The notes below the pieces were generated by a model. It saw nothing but the letters and a program-made list of their open reading frames with translations. It ran no database searches and was not told the origin of the DNA. A stretch of 22,691 nucleotides of DNA. It comes from Clostridiales bacterium. Lineage in GTDB: Bacteria; Bacillota; Clostridia; Oscillospirales; Oscillospiraceae. The number at the start of each line of letters is the position of its first letter. Position 1 is the first letter of the stretch. The position numbers were made by a program, and so were the translations under genes. Location: the NCBI GenBank assembly GCA_019418525.1, contig DYBS01000013.1, positions 1 through 22,691 of the forward strand, read 5' to 3'. This document shows, piece after piece, positions 1-8,400 of the stretch.

Positions 1-55
1 AACTCGCTACCTCCACCTTGGCAAGGTGGCGCTCTACCAGATGAGCTACACCTGC
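1..55 (-). tRNA. tRNA-Gly (GCC), 3' end cut by the window edge
   Basis: On the minus strand the gene starts at 55 with acceptor strand GCAGGTG, followed by a D arm (GCTC...GAGC) and an anticodon stem CCACC/GGTGG enclosing TTGCCAA, so the anticodon is GCC (glycine). The T arm and 3' acceptor strand lie outside the window. All 55 visible bases are identical to the complete copy at 12218-12293, which supports the call. Confidence 0.95.
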
Positions 56-69
56 GAACGACATACGTC

Positions 70-98
70 ATTATAGCGGAAGCGGCCTATTTTGTCAA
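70..98 (-). promoter_or_regulatory. Promoter of the first tRNA-Gly gene
   Basis: Read on the minus strand, a perfect -35 TTGACA (93-98) and a perfect -10 TATAAT (70-75) are 17 bases apart. The -10 lies 14 bases before the tRNA 5' end. This is a full sigma-A type consensus, as expected for a strongly expressed stable RNA. Confidence 0.9.
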
Positions 99-181
99 GC
101 ATCCATATAAAAAATTTCGCCGTCTATCCGCCCCGCCGGGAAAGAGGGACAGGGGACAGGCTTTTTTGTGCAGAAAGGAGC

Positions 182-210
182 TTGCGGCACCGGGCGCTTT
201 CCTCTATAAT
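182..210 (+). promoter_or_regulatory. Promoter of the HAD phosphatase gene at 244
   Basis: A -35 TTGCGG (182-187) and a perfect -10 TATAAT (205-210) are 17 bases apart, which would start transcription near 217 and leave a leader of about 27 bases that includes the ribosome binding site. The -35 matches consensus at four of six positions (TTGaca). No experimental start is known, so this is a sequence-based inference. Confidence 0.7.
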
Positions 211-243
211 CGTGCTGATTTTCGGGAAAAGGAGCGGAAAAGT

Positions 244-1050
244 ATGTATCGCCTCATCGCACTGGACATTGACGGGACCCTCATTGGGCCGGACAGCCAT
301 GTAAGCGCCGAAAACCGCGCCGCCATCCGGGAGGCCCGGGCGGCGGGGGCCACGGTGGTGCTGGCCACCGGCCGGTCCTGGCAGGAGGCCGCCGACATCG
401 CGGCGGAGGCGGGCTGTGACGCCCCCATCGTGTGCCTGGGCGGGGCAGGGCTGGCTGACCTGGGGGAGAAGCGCCTGCTGGAGCACTGGGCCATGGCGGA
501 CGCCGACGCCCTGGGCATCCTGGCGCGGCTGCAGGAGGAGGACCTGGGGCTGCTGGCCTTCGCAGGGGACCGCTTGGTGGTGAACGAGCGCTGTGAGGCG
601 GTATTCCGCAACTACCCCTGTCCGGCCTTCCACGAGCAGCGCATCCTGGTCCCCGATCTGCCCGATTATCTGCGAGAGCACGGGATGAGTGTGGACAAGA
701 TCTTCGCCCTGGGGAAGCCGGAGGAGCTGCCCCCGCTGCGCCGGGTGGTGGAGGCCTGGCAGGATGTGTACATCACCTGCTCCGGCCCCGACAACCTGGA
801 GATCCTCCGCCGGGGGGTGGACAAGGGTACCGCCCTCACCGCCCTGGCCCGGCGGCTGGGGATCTCCATGGAAGAGGTGCTGTGCATCGGCGACAGCGAC
901 AACGACCGGGGGATGCTGGCCGTGGCGGGGATGCCGGTGGTCATGGGCAACGCCGCGCCGGAGATCCGGGCGCTGGGCAAATACGTCACCGACACCAACC
1001 GGAAGGACGGCGTGGCCAAGGCCATCCGCCATTTTCTCGCCCTGGGCTGA
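244..1050 (+). CDS. Cof-type HAD-IIB family phosphatase
   Basis: A 268-residue soluble HAD-superfamily hydrolase of subclass IIB (Cof/YidA type). These enzymes dephosphorylate small phosphorylated metabolites such as sugar phosphates or flavin and PLP derivatives through a phospho-aspartate intermediate. All four HAD motifs are visible: DIDGTL near residue 8 (nucleophile and acid/base aspartates), the ATGRS motif near 43, the lysine in GVDKGTA near 200, and GDSDND near 222 for magnesium binding. The length fits the family. The ATG at 244 is chosen over an upstream in-frame start because AAAAGGAG (227-234) lies nine bases before it and because the hydrophobic strand plus motif I normally begin within the first ten residues. 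It is probably monocistronic: a tRNA is divergent upstream and the next gene is convergent, 9 bases away. The substrate cannot be predicted. Confidence 0.93.
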   Translation: MYRLIALDIDGTLIGPDSHVSAENRAAIREARAAGATVVLATGRSWQEAADIAAEAGCDAPIVCLGGAGLADLGEKRLLEHWAMADADALGILARLQEEDLGLLAFAGDRLVVNERCEAVFRNYPCPAFHEQRILVPDLPDYLREHGMSVDKIFALGKPEELPPLRRVVEAWQDVYITCSGPDNLEILRRGVDKGTALTALARRLGISMEEVLCIGDSDNDRGMLAVAGMPVVMGNAAPEIRALGKYVTDTNRKDGVAKAIRHFLALG

Positions 1051-1059
1051 GAGCCGGGG

Positions 1060-1488
1060 TCAGCCCAGATCCTGAATGTCCATCTTCTCCAGCTCTTTCT
1101 TCCAGTCCCGGCGGTTCTTGTGATAGAACCAGATGCCGGTCAGCACGGCGGTGGGGATGTTGGGCACCAGGAACACCCCGCCCACCATCAGGAGCTGCTG
1201 GGGCTCCACCGGAGGCGCCTCGACCTCTTCCACCTGCGTTTCCACCACCTGGCCGTCGGCAGAGACGGTCTGCATGGTGAGAGTTCCGGCCCCCATCATA
1301 GTGAAGGCCCCCACGCTCAGGGTGAAGAACAGGCTGAGGAGAAAGCTCAGCACCGGCAGGATGAGGCCCAGCCGGTTCCCCTTGCGGCAGAGGAACACCT
1401 GCAAAACCAGCACCAGCCCCACCGGCACCAGGACGGAAAAGAGAACGGCTGGGATGGCCAGAAGGGAAAATACCATAACGTTACTCAT
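1060..1488 (-). CDS. Small three-pass membrane protein, unknown function
   Basis: A 142-residue protein with no family I recognise. Hydrophobic stretches at about residues 5-33, 40-68 and 99-124 suggest three membrane helices. Between the second and third is a polar loop rich in Val, Glu and Pro (about 70-97), and the charged tail (KNRRDWKKELEK) is probably cytoplasmic. Its ATG overlaps the stop of the upstream DUF2089-type gene in the four-base ATGA arrangement (1485-1488), and GGAGG (1496-1500) precedes it, so the two are probably translationally coupled. The context suggests a membrane protein made together with, and perhaps sensed or controlled by, the DUF2089-type regulator. That link is inference. 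It converges on the HAD gene with a 9-base gap and no visible terminator between them. Confidence 0.85.
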   Translation of the reverse strand: MSNVMVFSLLAIPAVLFSVLVPVGLVLVLQVFLCRKGNRLGLILPVLSFLLSLFFTLSVGAFTMMGAGTLTMQTVSADGQVVETQVEEVEAPPVEPQQLLMVGGVFLVPNIPTAVLTGIWFYHKNRRDWKKELEKMDIQDLG

Positions 1489-1793
1489 TTGGATTCCTCC
1501 TTGCGGGCGGCCTGTTTGTAGGCCGCGATGAGGACCTTGGCGGTGTCCAGGTCCAGCTTTTCTTCCAGGGCCAGGCGCTTGACGAGGGCAATGTAGGGGT
1601 CCGCCTGCTCCTGCTCGGCCAGGCGGATTTTTTGGATGAGCCGGTCCAGCCGCAGGCGCACCGTGGGGTAGCTGACGCCGTACTCCCCGGCCACCTCCTT
1701 CAGCGACCCGGAGGCCAGCACGAACCGGCGCAGGAACGAGAGCTCCTCCTCGCTGAGCCCGGCGAGCCAGGGGGGCAGAAATTCCAGGGCCAC
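1485..1793 (-). CDS. DUF2089-type helix-turn-helix protein, probable transcriptional regulator
   Basis: A 102-residue protein matching the DUF2089 signature: a segment like PPWLAGLSEEEL, then ASGSLKEVAGEYGVSYPTVR, the helix-turn-helix-like core at about residues 28-50. DUF2089 proteins I know usually carry an N-terminal zinc ribbon. There are no cysteines here, so this is the short form. The start is GTG at 1793, because AAAGGAGGTG (1801-1810 on the minus strand) lies seven bases upstream. An in-frame ATG at 1847 would place the start inside the promoter. The last four bases overlap the start of the membrane-protein gene. Its promoter contains a perfect inverted repeat, so autoregulation is plausible. 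DNA binding is inferred from the fold signature. Confidence 0.85.
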   Translation of the reverse strand: MALEFLPPWLAGLSEEELSFLRRFVLASGSLKEVAGEYGVSYPTVRLRLDRLIQKIRLAEQEQADPYIALVKRLALEEKLDLDTAKVLIAAYKQAARKEESK

Positions 1794-1818
1794 GGGACCA
1801 CCTCCTTTTACTATATTC

Positions 1819-1847
1819 AATATATACTTTAATTTTATTAAAGTCAA
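1819..1847 (-). promoter_or_regulatory. Promoter of the DUF2089-membrane protein operon, with operator-like repeat
   Basis: On the minus strand, -35 TTGACT (1842-1847) and -10 TATATT (1819-1824) are 17 bases apart. The spacer and part of the -35 hold a perfect inverted repeat with arms ACTTTAAT and ATTAAAGT around a three-base centre (1826-1844). A related AT-rich palindrome (ATTTTA-A-TAAAAT) lies just upstream at about 1858-1870. A repressor bound at the first repeat would block RNA polymerase directly. The promoter is well supported. The operator role is inferred. Confidence 0.75.
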
Positions 1848-1889
1848 TACTAAGTTTAATTTTAATAAAATGAAAATCCGGCGGGGCGC

Positions 1890-1918
1890 TTGACAAGGGT
1901 GAAAAACTCCATTATAAT
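1890..1918 (+). promoter_or_regulatory. Promoter of the T-box / valS operon
   Basis: Perfect -35 TTGACA (1890-1895) and perfect -10 TATAAT (1913-1918) separated by 17 bases. Transcription should start near 1925, at the beginning of the T-box leader. A consensus promoter upstream of a premature terminator is the usual design for T-box control, where regulation happens after initiation. Confidence 0.92.
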
Positions 1919-1924
1919 GCAGAT

Positions 1925-2170
1925 TCAGAATGGCAATGATGGGGAGGAGTACCCATTTTCCTGGTACAGAGAGGGGCCGGCGCGGTGTGAGGCCCCCGAG
2001 GGAGATGGCGAAGGTCGCCCCGGAGCTCCGGGCCTGAATAGCAGCAGTAGGGCGCGGCGTGTCCCCGCGTTAGGGGGACAGGAGTGCGGGTTTTGGGAAG
2101 AAAACCCGAATTCAGGTGGTACCGCGGACGGTTTCGTTCGCCCTGAGCCGTCGGCTCAGGGCGTTTTTTG
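1925..2170 (+). promoter_or_regulatory. T-box riboswitch, valine specific
   Basis: A tRNA-sensing leader that controls transcription read-through. Visible hallmarks are an AGAGAG stem I element near 1968, an apical GGTGTGAG element near 1984, a specifier loop GAAGGTCGCC with GTC (valine) at 2014-2016, a CGTTA element near 2069, the conserved T-box AGGTGGTACCGCG (2114-2126), and a strong terminator hairpin. TGGT in the T-box bulge (2117-2120) can pair with an ACCA tRNA end, which fits the discriminator A of tRNA-Val. Uncharged tRNA-Val would favour the antiterminator and expression of the two downstream genes. The specifier assignment agrees with valS downstream. The exact 5' end is inferred from the promoter. 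Confidence 0.95.
2139..2169 (+). terminator. Regulated terminator of the T-box leader
   Basis: An 11-bp perfect stem CGCCCTGAGCC / GGCTCAGGGCG with loop GTC, followed by TTTTTT (2164-2169). It is mutually exclusive with the antiterminator formed around the T-box sequence, whose 3' partner overlaps the terminator's 5' side. Confidence 0.93.
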
Positions 2171-2190
2171 TTTTCCGAAGGGAGTGCGAT

Positions 2191-2706
2191 ATGGAGATCC
2201 GAGTGAAAACGATCTACGACCGGAAGGCCCTTACAGCTATGGCTCGGGGCATGCGCAAGACTGTGCGCCGGAAGAGAAGCCGCCGCAGCCGCATTGTGGG
2301 CTGGGTATTGGTGGCCCTGGCCCTACTGCTCGGAGCGGGGGATCTGATCCTCGATCCCGGCTGGGAGGGATGGCTGGACCTGGCCGTGGCGGCACTGCTG
2401 CTGGCCGTCCTCCTCACCGAGGACCAGATCAACGGGCTTTTGGCCGGGCGAAAGCTGCTCCCCGGCAGCCGGGAGGTGGAGACCGTCTTTACCGACGCCG
2501 ACTATGTGACCACCATCCAGAACGCCCAGACCCGCTGGAGCTATGAGAGCATCCGGGCCATTGCCGAGGGAACGGAGTTCATCGTCCTGGCCCTCAGCAA
2601 TCGCCATGCCCAGGCCTACGATAAGGGGGGGATTTCCGCCGGTACGGCAGAGGAGCTGCTGGCCCTGCTGCGGGACAAGACCGGCCTCCCCGTCACCCCG
2701 ATGTAA
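2191..2706 (+). CDS. YcxB-like C-terminal domain membrane protein
   Basis: A 171-residue protein. It has a very basic N-terminal segment (about residues 20-34, arginine and lysine rich), two hydrophobic helices at about 35-54 and 61-76, and a soluble C-terminal domain from about 88. That last part, with VFTDADYVTT, a TRWSYESI strand and a closing GTAEELLALLRDKTG, resembles the YcxB-like domain, for which no biochemical function is established to my knowledge. The ATG at 2191 is preceded by GAAGGGAG (2177-2184). The gene lies between the valine T-box terminator and valS, with 30 bases to valS and no terminator between, so it should be under valine control. Why a membrane protein sits there is unclear. 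Confidence 0.85.
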   Translation: MEIRVKTIYDRKALTAMARGMRKTVRRKRSRRSRIVGWVLVALALLLGAGDLILDPGWEGWLDLAVAALLLAVLLTEDQINGLLAGRKLLPGSREVETVFTDADYVTTIQNAQTRWSYESIRAIAEGTEFIVLALSNRHAQAYDKGGISAGTAEELLALLRDKTGLPVTPM

Positions 2707-2736
2707 ACGCACACAAGAACAAGGAGTGTTTTTTGT

Positions 2737-5367
2737 ATGAAGAAAGAACTGCCCAAGGTCTATGAGCCCCAAGAGGTGGAGGGGCGCATCTATGAGATGT
2801 GGGAGAAGAACGGCTGCTTCGAGGGCCACCGGGACCCGGATAAAAAGCCCTTCACCATCGTCATGCCGCCCCCGAACGTCACCGGCCAGCTCCACATGGG
2901 CCACGCCATGGACTCCACCCTCCAGGACATCCTGATCCGCTTCAAGCGCATGCAGGGCTACGCCGCCCTGTGGGTCCCCGGCACCGACCACGCCGGCATC
3001 GCCACCCAGATCAAGGTGGAGGAGGAGCTGCGCAAGAACGAGGGCCTCACCCGCTACGACCTGGGCCGGGAGAAGTTCCTGGAGCGGGTGTGGGACTGGA
3101 AGAACAAGTACGGCAACCGTATCGTGGAGCAGCAGAAGAAGCTGGGCGCCTCCTGCGACTGGAGCCGCTCCCGCTTCACCATGGACGAGGGCCTCTCCAA
3201 GGCCGTGCGCCACGTGTTCGTCTCCCTCTACAAGAAGGGCCTCATCTATAAGGGAAGCCGCATCATCAACTGGTGTCCCCACTGCGTCACCGCCCTCTCC
3301 GACGCCGAGGTGGAGTACCAGGACAAGCCCGGCTTCTTCTGGCACATCCGCTATCCCATCCAGGGCGAGGAGGGCCGCTATGTGATCGTGGCCACCACCC
3401 GGCCCGAGACCATGCTGGGCGACACCGGCGTGGCGGTGAACCCCAACGACGAGCGCTACAAGGACATCGTGGGCAAGAAGTGCATCCTGCCCCTGGTGGG
3501 CCGTGAGATGCCCATTGTGGCCGACGAGTACGTGGATATGGAGTTCGGCACCGGCTGCGTGAAGATGACCCCCGCCCACGACCCCAACGACTTCGAGGTC
3601 GGCCTGCGCCAGAACCTGGAGACCATCCGGGTGCTGGACGACAACGGCCGCATCGTGGAGGGCTATGGCAAGTACTCCGGCATGGACCGCTACGAGGCCC
3701 GGAAGGCCATTGTGGCTGATCTGGAGGAGCAGGGCTACCTGGTCAAGGTGGAGCCCCACCAGCACAACGTGGGCACCTGCTACCGCTGCCACAACGACGT
3801 GGAGCCCCTCATCTCCGCCCAGTGGTTCGTGAAGATGGAACCCCTGGCCAAGGAGGCCCTGCGGGTGGTCAACGACGGCGAGGTGAAGTTCGTCCCCGAC
3901 CGCTTCTCCAAGACTTATACCAACTGGATGGAGAACGTCCACGACTGGTGTATCTCCCGCCAGCTCTGGTGGGGCCACCAGATCCCCGCTTGGACCTGTC
4001 AGGAGTGCGGTCACATCACCGTGTCCGAGGAGGACCCCACCGAGTGTGAGCACTGCCACTCCAAGAATATCAAGCAGGAGGAGGACGTGCTGGATACCTG
4101 GTTCTCCTCCGCCCTGTGGCCCTTCTCCACCCTGGGCTGGCCCGAGGAGACCGAGGACTACAAGTATTTCTACCCCACCGACGTGCTGGTTACCGGCTAC
4201 GACATCATTTTCTTCTGGGTGGCCCGGATGATCTTCTCCGGCTGTGAGCACACCGGCAAGCCCCCCTTCCACACCGTGTTCATCCACGGCCTGGTCCGGG
4301 ACGACAAGGGCCGCAAGATGTCCAAGTCTCTGGGCAACGGCATCGACCCCCTGGAGATGGCCAACCAGTACGGTGCCGACGCCCTGCGCTTCAACCTGGT
4401 CACCGGCAACAGCCCCGGAAACGATATGCGCTTCTACACCGAGCGGTGCGAGGCCATGCGCAACTTTGCCAACAAGATCTGGAACGCCAGCCGCTTCCTG
4501 ATGATGAACCTGACCATCGACCGGTGCGAGCTGCCCGGCCGGCTGGAGCTGGAGGACAAGTGGATCCTCTCCAAGCTCAACTCCGTCATCCCCGAGGTCA
4601 CGGAGAACATGGAGCGCTACGAGCTGGGCGTGGCCGCCCAGAAGGTGTACGACTTCATCTGGGACTCCTACTGCGACTGGTATATCGAGCTGACCAAGGC
4701 CCGTCTTCAGGGCGAGGATCAGGAGGCCAAGGAGAACGCCCAGAAGGTACTCTGCTATGTGCTGACCCAGATCCTGAAGCTCCTGCACCCCTTCATGCCC
4801 TTCATCACCGAGGAGATCTGGCAGGCTCTGCCCCACGAGGGGGATTACCTGATGCTCCAGAAGTGGCCGGAGTTCCACATCAACCTGGCCTTCCCCGAGG
4901 AAGAGAAGGCCATGGAGCTCATCATGGACGCCATCCGGGCCGTGCGCACCCGCCGGGCCGAGATGAACGTGCCCCCCTCCAAGAAGGCCCGCCTCACCGT
5001 GGCAACCCTGGAGCGGGAGGTCTTTACCGCCGGTATCCCCTTCCTCAAGCGCCTGGCTTCCGCCAGCGAGGTGGAGGTCATCCCCGTCACCGAGGCCGCC
5101 CAGGAGGCCGGTCAGGTGGTCATCGCCACCCACGCCGCCCAGATCTCCATCCCCCTGGGTGAGCTGGTGGACCTGGAGAAGGAGAAGGCCCGCGTCCAGA
5201 AGGAGCTGGAGAAGAATCGCAAGATGCTCTCCGGCCTGGAGACCAAGCTCCAGAACCCCGGCTTTGTGAACAAGGCCCCCGCCAACGTGGTGGAGGCCGA
5301 GCGGGAGCGGGCCGAGAAGCTCCGCGCCCTCATCCAGAAGCTGGAGGGCCAGCTGGCTGCCATGTAA
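2737..5367 (+). CDS. valS: Valine--tRNA ligase
   Basis: An 876-residue class I aminoacyl-tRNA synthetase that attaches valine to tRNA-Val in the cytoplasm, with an editing domain against threonine mischarging. The ATP-binding HIGH signature is HMGH (residues 53-56) within PPPNVTGQLHMGHA, and KMSKS is at 527-531. The editing (CP1) domain lies between them and includes TTRPETMLGDTGVAV. Cysteine pairs at 348/351 and 421/424/437/440 suggest zinc-binding knuckles. The anticodon-binding domain follows KMSKS, and a C-terminal coiled coil rich in Lys, Glu and Leu (about 808-874) is the usual ValRS tRNA-binding arm. The length is normal. AAGGAG (2721-2726) precedes the ATG. It is controlled by the valine T-box and closed by a terminator at 5371. 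Confidence 0.98.
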   Translation: MKKELPKVYEPQEVEGRIYEMWEKNGCFEGHRDPDKKPFTIVMPPPNVTGQLHMGHAMDSTLQDILIRFKRMQGYAALWVPGTDHAGIATQIKVEEELRKNEGLTRYDLGREKFLERVWDWKNKYGNRIVEQQKKLGASCDWSRSRFTMDEGLSKAVRHVFVSLYKKGLIYKGSRIINWCPHCVTALSDAEVEYQDKPGFFWHIRYPIQGEEGRYVIVATTRPETMLGDTGVAVNPNDERYKDIVGKKCILPLVGREMPIVADEYVDMEFGTGCVKMTPAHDPNDFEVGLRQNLETIRVLDDNGRIVEGYGKYSGMDRYEARKAIVADLEEQGYLVKVEPHQHNVGTCYRCHNDVEPLISAQWFVKMEPLAKEALRVVNDGEVKFVPDRFSKTYTNWMENVHDWCISRQLWWGHQIPAWTCQECGHITVSEEDPTECEHCHSKNIKQEEDVLDTWFSSALWPFSTLGWPEETEDYKYFYPTDVLVTGYDIIFFWVARMIFSGCEHTGKPPFHTVFIHGLVRDDKGRKMSKSLGNGIDPLEMANQYGADALRFNLVTGNSPGNDMRFYTERCEAMRNFANKIWNASRFLMMNLTIDRCELPGRLELEDKWILSKLNSVIPEVTENMERYELGVAAQKVYDFIWDSYCDWYIELTKARLQGEDQEAKENAQKVLCYVLTQILKLLHPFMPFITEEIWQALPHEGDYLMLQKWPEFHINLAFPEEEKAMELIMDAIRAVRTRRAEMNVPPSKKARLTVATLEREVFTAGIPFLKRLASASEVEVIPVTEAAQEAGQVVIATHAAQISIPLGELVDLEKEKARVQKELEKNRKMLSGLETKLQNPGFVNKAPANVVEAERERAEKLRALIQKLEGQLAAM

Positions 5368-5370
5368 TAC

Positions 5371-5408
5371 AAAAAACACACCTTCCCAACCGGGAAGGTG
5401 TGTTTTTT
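5371..5408. terminator. Bidirectional terminator between valS and pyc
   Basis: A perfect 17-bp inverted repeat (AAAAAACACACCTTCCC, loop AACC, then its complement). Read on either strand the hairpin ends in a U tract, so it serves the convergent genes valS (plus) and pyc (minus). It starts 3 bases after the valS stop and ends 13 bases before the pyc stop. Confidence 0.93.
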
Positions 5409-5421
5409 TGCTCTTTTTGGT

Positions 5422-8400
5422 TTACTTGATGGTGATGAGCAGCTCACCGGCCTTTACCGAGCCGCCCTCCTTCAGGAACACCTCGTCCACTACGCCGGAC
5501 ATGCGGGCCACCACACTGGTCTCCATCTTCATGGCCTCGATGACGGCCACCACCTGGTTCTCCTCCACGCGGTCGCCCTTCTTCACGTTCACCTTGGACA
5601 CCATGCCGGGGATGGAAGCGCCGATCTGGCTCTTGTCCTCCGGGTCGGCCATGGTGACGGGCCGCACCTGGGACACGGCGGTCTTGTCGGGCACCGCTAC
5701 CTCACGGCGCATGCCGTTGAGCTCGAACTGCACATTGCGGGTGCCGTCCTCGTTCAGGTCGCCCAGACCCAGGTACTTGATGACCAGGGTCTTGCCGTCC
5801 TCGATGTTGATCTTGTTGGTCTCGCCCAGGGCCATGCCGTTGAAGAACACATGGCTGCCCATGCGCATGATGTAGCCGTACTCCTTCCGGTGGCGGCAGA
5901 ACTCCTCCACCACCTTGGGATAGAGGCACCAGGAGATGACGCTGCGGTCGGAGGCCTCGGGGTAGAACTTGCGCACCTCTTCCCGGGCCTTTTCAAAGTC
6001 CACCGGCGGCAGCAGCTCGCCGGGGCGGCAGGTGATGGGCTTCTCGCCCTTGAGGACCACCTTTTGAAGGTCCTCCGGGAAGCCCCAGGCGGGCTGACCC
6101 ATCATGCCCTTGAAGTAGCTGACAACGCTGTCGGGGAAGGTGAGGGCCTCGCCCCGCTCCACGATGTTCTCGGCGGTGAGCTGATTCTGTACCATGAAGA
6201 TGGCCAGGTCGCCCACCATCTTGGAGGAGGGGGTCACCTTCACGATGTCGCCCAGCATGTCGTTGACGGTCTTGTACATCTCCTTGACCGCCTCGAACTG
6301 GTGGCCCAGGCCCAGGCTCTCCACCTGAGATTTCAGGTTGGTGTACTGGCCGCCAGGCATTTCGTAGCGGTAGATGTCGGTGGAGGGGTTCTTGATGCCC
6401 GCCTCGAACCCGGCGTACCGCTCCCGCACGTCGGCCCAGTAGTCGCTGAGTTTCTGGAGCTTCGCCGGGTCCAGCCCGGTGTCCCGCTCCTGGCCCTGGA
6501 GGGCGGTCACTACCGCGTTCATGGAGGGCTGACTGGTCATGGAGGCCATGGAGTCAATGGCGCAGTCCACGATGTCCACGCCGGCCTCGGCGGCCATCAG
6601 ATAGGCGGCCACCTGGTTGCCGGAGGTGTCGTGGGTGTGCAGGTGGATGGGCAGGCCCACCTCCTGCTTCAGGGTGGACACCAGCTTCTGGGCGGCGTAG
6701 GGCTTCAGGAGGCCGGACATGTCCTTGATGCACAGCAGGTGCGCGCCCCGGCGCTCCAGCTCCTTGGCCATATCGACATAGTACTTGAGGGTGTACTTGT
6801 CCCGCTTGGGGTCCAGGATGTCGCCGGTGTAACAGAGGGTGGCCTCCAGGAGCTTGCCCTGGTTGAGGACCTCGTCCATGGCCACCTCCATGCCGGGGAT
6901 CCAGTTGAGGGAGTCAAAGACGCGGAACACGTCGATGCCGGTCTTGGCCGACTCCTTCACGAAGGCACGGATGAGGTTATCGGGGTAGTTGGTATAACCC
7001 ACGGCGTTGGCGCCCCGGAGGAGCATCTGGAAGGGAATGTTGGGGATCTTCTCCCGCAACAGCTCCAGCCGCTCCCAGGGGGACTCGTGGAGGAAGCGGT
7101 AGGCCACGTCGAAGGTAGCTCCGCCCCACATTTCCAGGGAGAAGCAGTCATTCAGAATCTCGGCAGTGCCCTCGGCTCCCTTCACCATATCCCGGGTGCG
7201 CACCCGGGTGGAGAGGAGGGACTGGTGGGCGTCCCGCATGGTGGTGTCGGTGATGAGGAGCTTTTTCTGCCCCAGCACCCAGTCCCGCACCGCCTCGGGG
7301 CCCTTCTCGTCCAGCATCTGCTTGAGACCGGTACACTTGGGGGGCGTGTTCTCGTAGGGCGGGAAGCGGGGGATGTCCAGCTGGCGGCGCTCGGCGGAGG
7401 GATTGTCCACCTGGATTTGGGCGATGTACTTGAGGACCTTGGTGGCCCGGTCCCGGCCATTCTCAAATTCGAAGAGCTCAGGGGTCTCGTCAATGAACTT
7501 GGTGTGGCACTTGCCCGCCCGGAAGGCTGGGTGGCTCAGGATGTTGGTGATGAAGGGAATGTTGGTCTTGACGCCCCGGACGTGCTCCTCGCTGATGGCC
7601 CGGGTGGCCTTGCGGCACACCGCCTCAAAGGTCCGGTCCCAGGAGGTAACCTTCACCAGCAGGGAGTCGTAGTAGGGGGAGATGACCGCGCCGGTGTATG
7701 CGTTGCCGCCGTCCAGCCGCACGCCGAAGCCGCCGCCGGAGCGGTAGGCGGTGATCTTGCCGGTGTCGGGGGCGAAATTGTTGGCCGGGTCCTCAGTGGT
7801 CACCCGGCACTGGATGGCATAGCCGTCCATATGGACGTCGTCCTGGCAGGTGATACCGATCTCCGGGGTGGAGAGGGGCTTGCCCTCGGCGATAAGGATC
7901 TGGGAGCGCACCAGGTCGATGCCGGTGACCATCTCGGTGACGGTGTGCTCCACCTGGATGCGGGGATTCATCTCGATGAAGTAGTGGTTGCCCTCCCGGT
8001 CTACCAGGAACTCCACGGTACCCGCAGAGACATAGCCCACGTGCTTGGCCACCTTCACGGCGTCCTCGTAGAGCTTCTGACGGGTGGACTCGCTGACGCT
8101 GAAGGCGGGGGCGAACTCCACCACCTTCTGATAACGGCGCTGGAGGGAGCAGTCGCGCTCGCCCAGGTGGACCACGTTGCCGTACTGGTCGCCCAGGATC
8201 TGTACCTCAATGTGCTTGGGCTCCACCAGATACTTCTCAATGAAGATGTCCTCGTTGCCGAAGGCCTTCTTGGCCTCGCTCTTCACCAGCTCAAAGGCGG
8301 GGATGACCTCGTCGGGGGTGTCACAGCGGCGCATGCCCCGCCCGCCGCCGCCGCCCGCCGCCTTCAAAATGACGGGGAAACCATAGGAAATTGCTTTTTC

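Noticed and set aside
1890..2546. A 218-codon open frame across the T-box region
   Set aside because: It covers the promoter, the structured leader and the terminator, and runs out of frame into the YcxB-like gene. The RNA signals explain the sequence better.
2323..5379. Very long minus-strand open frame (1018 codons) opposite valS
   Set aside because: It is antisense to a clear valS. The translation is low-complexity (Leu, Gly, His, Val rich), as expected from the complement of GC-rich codons, and there is no ribosome binding site or family match.
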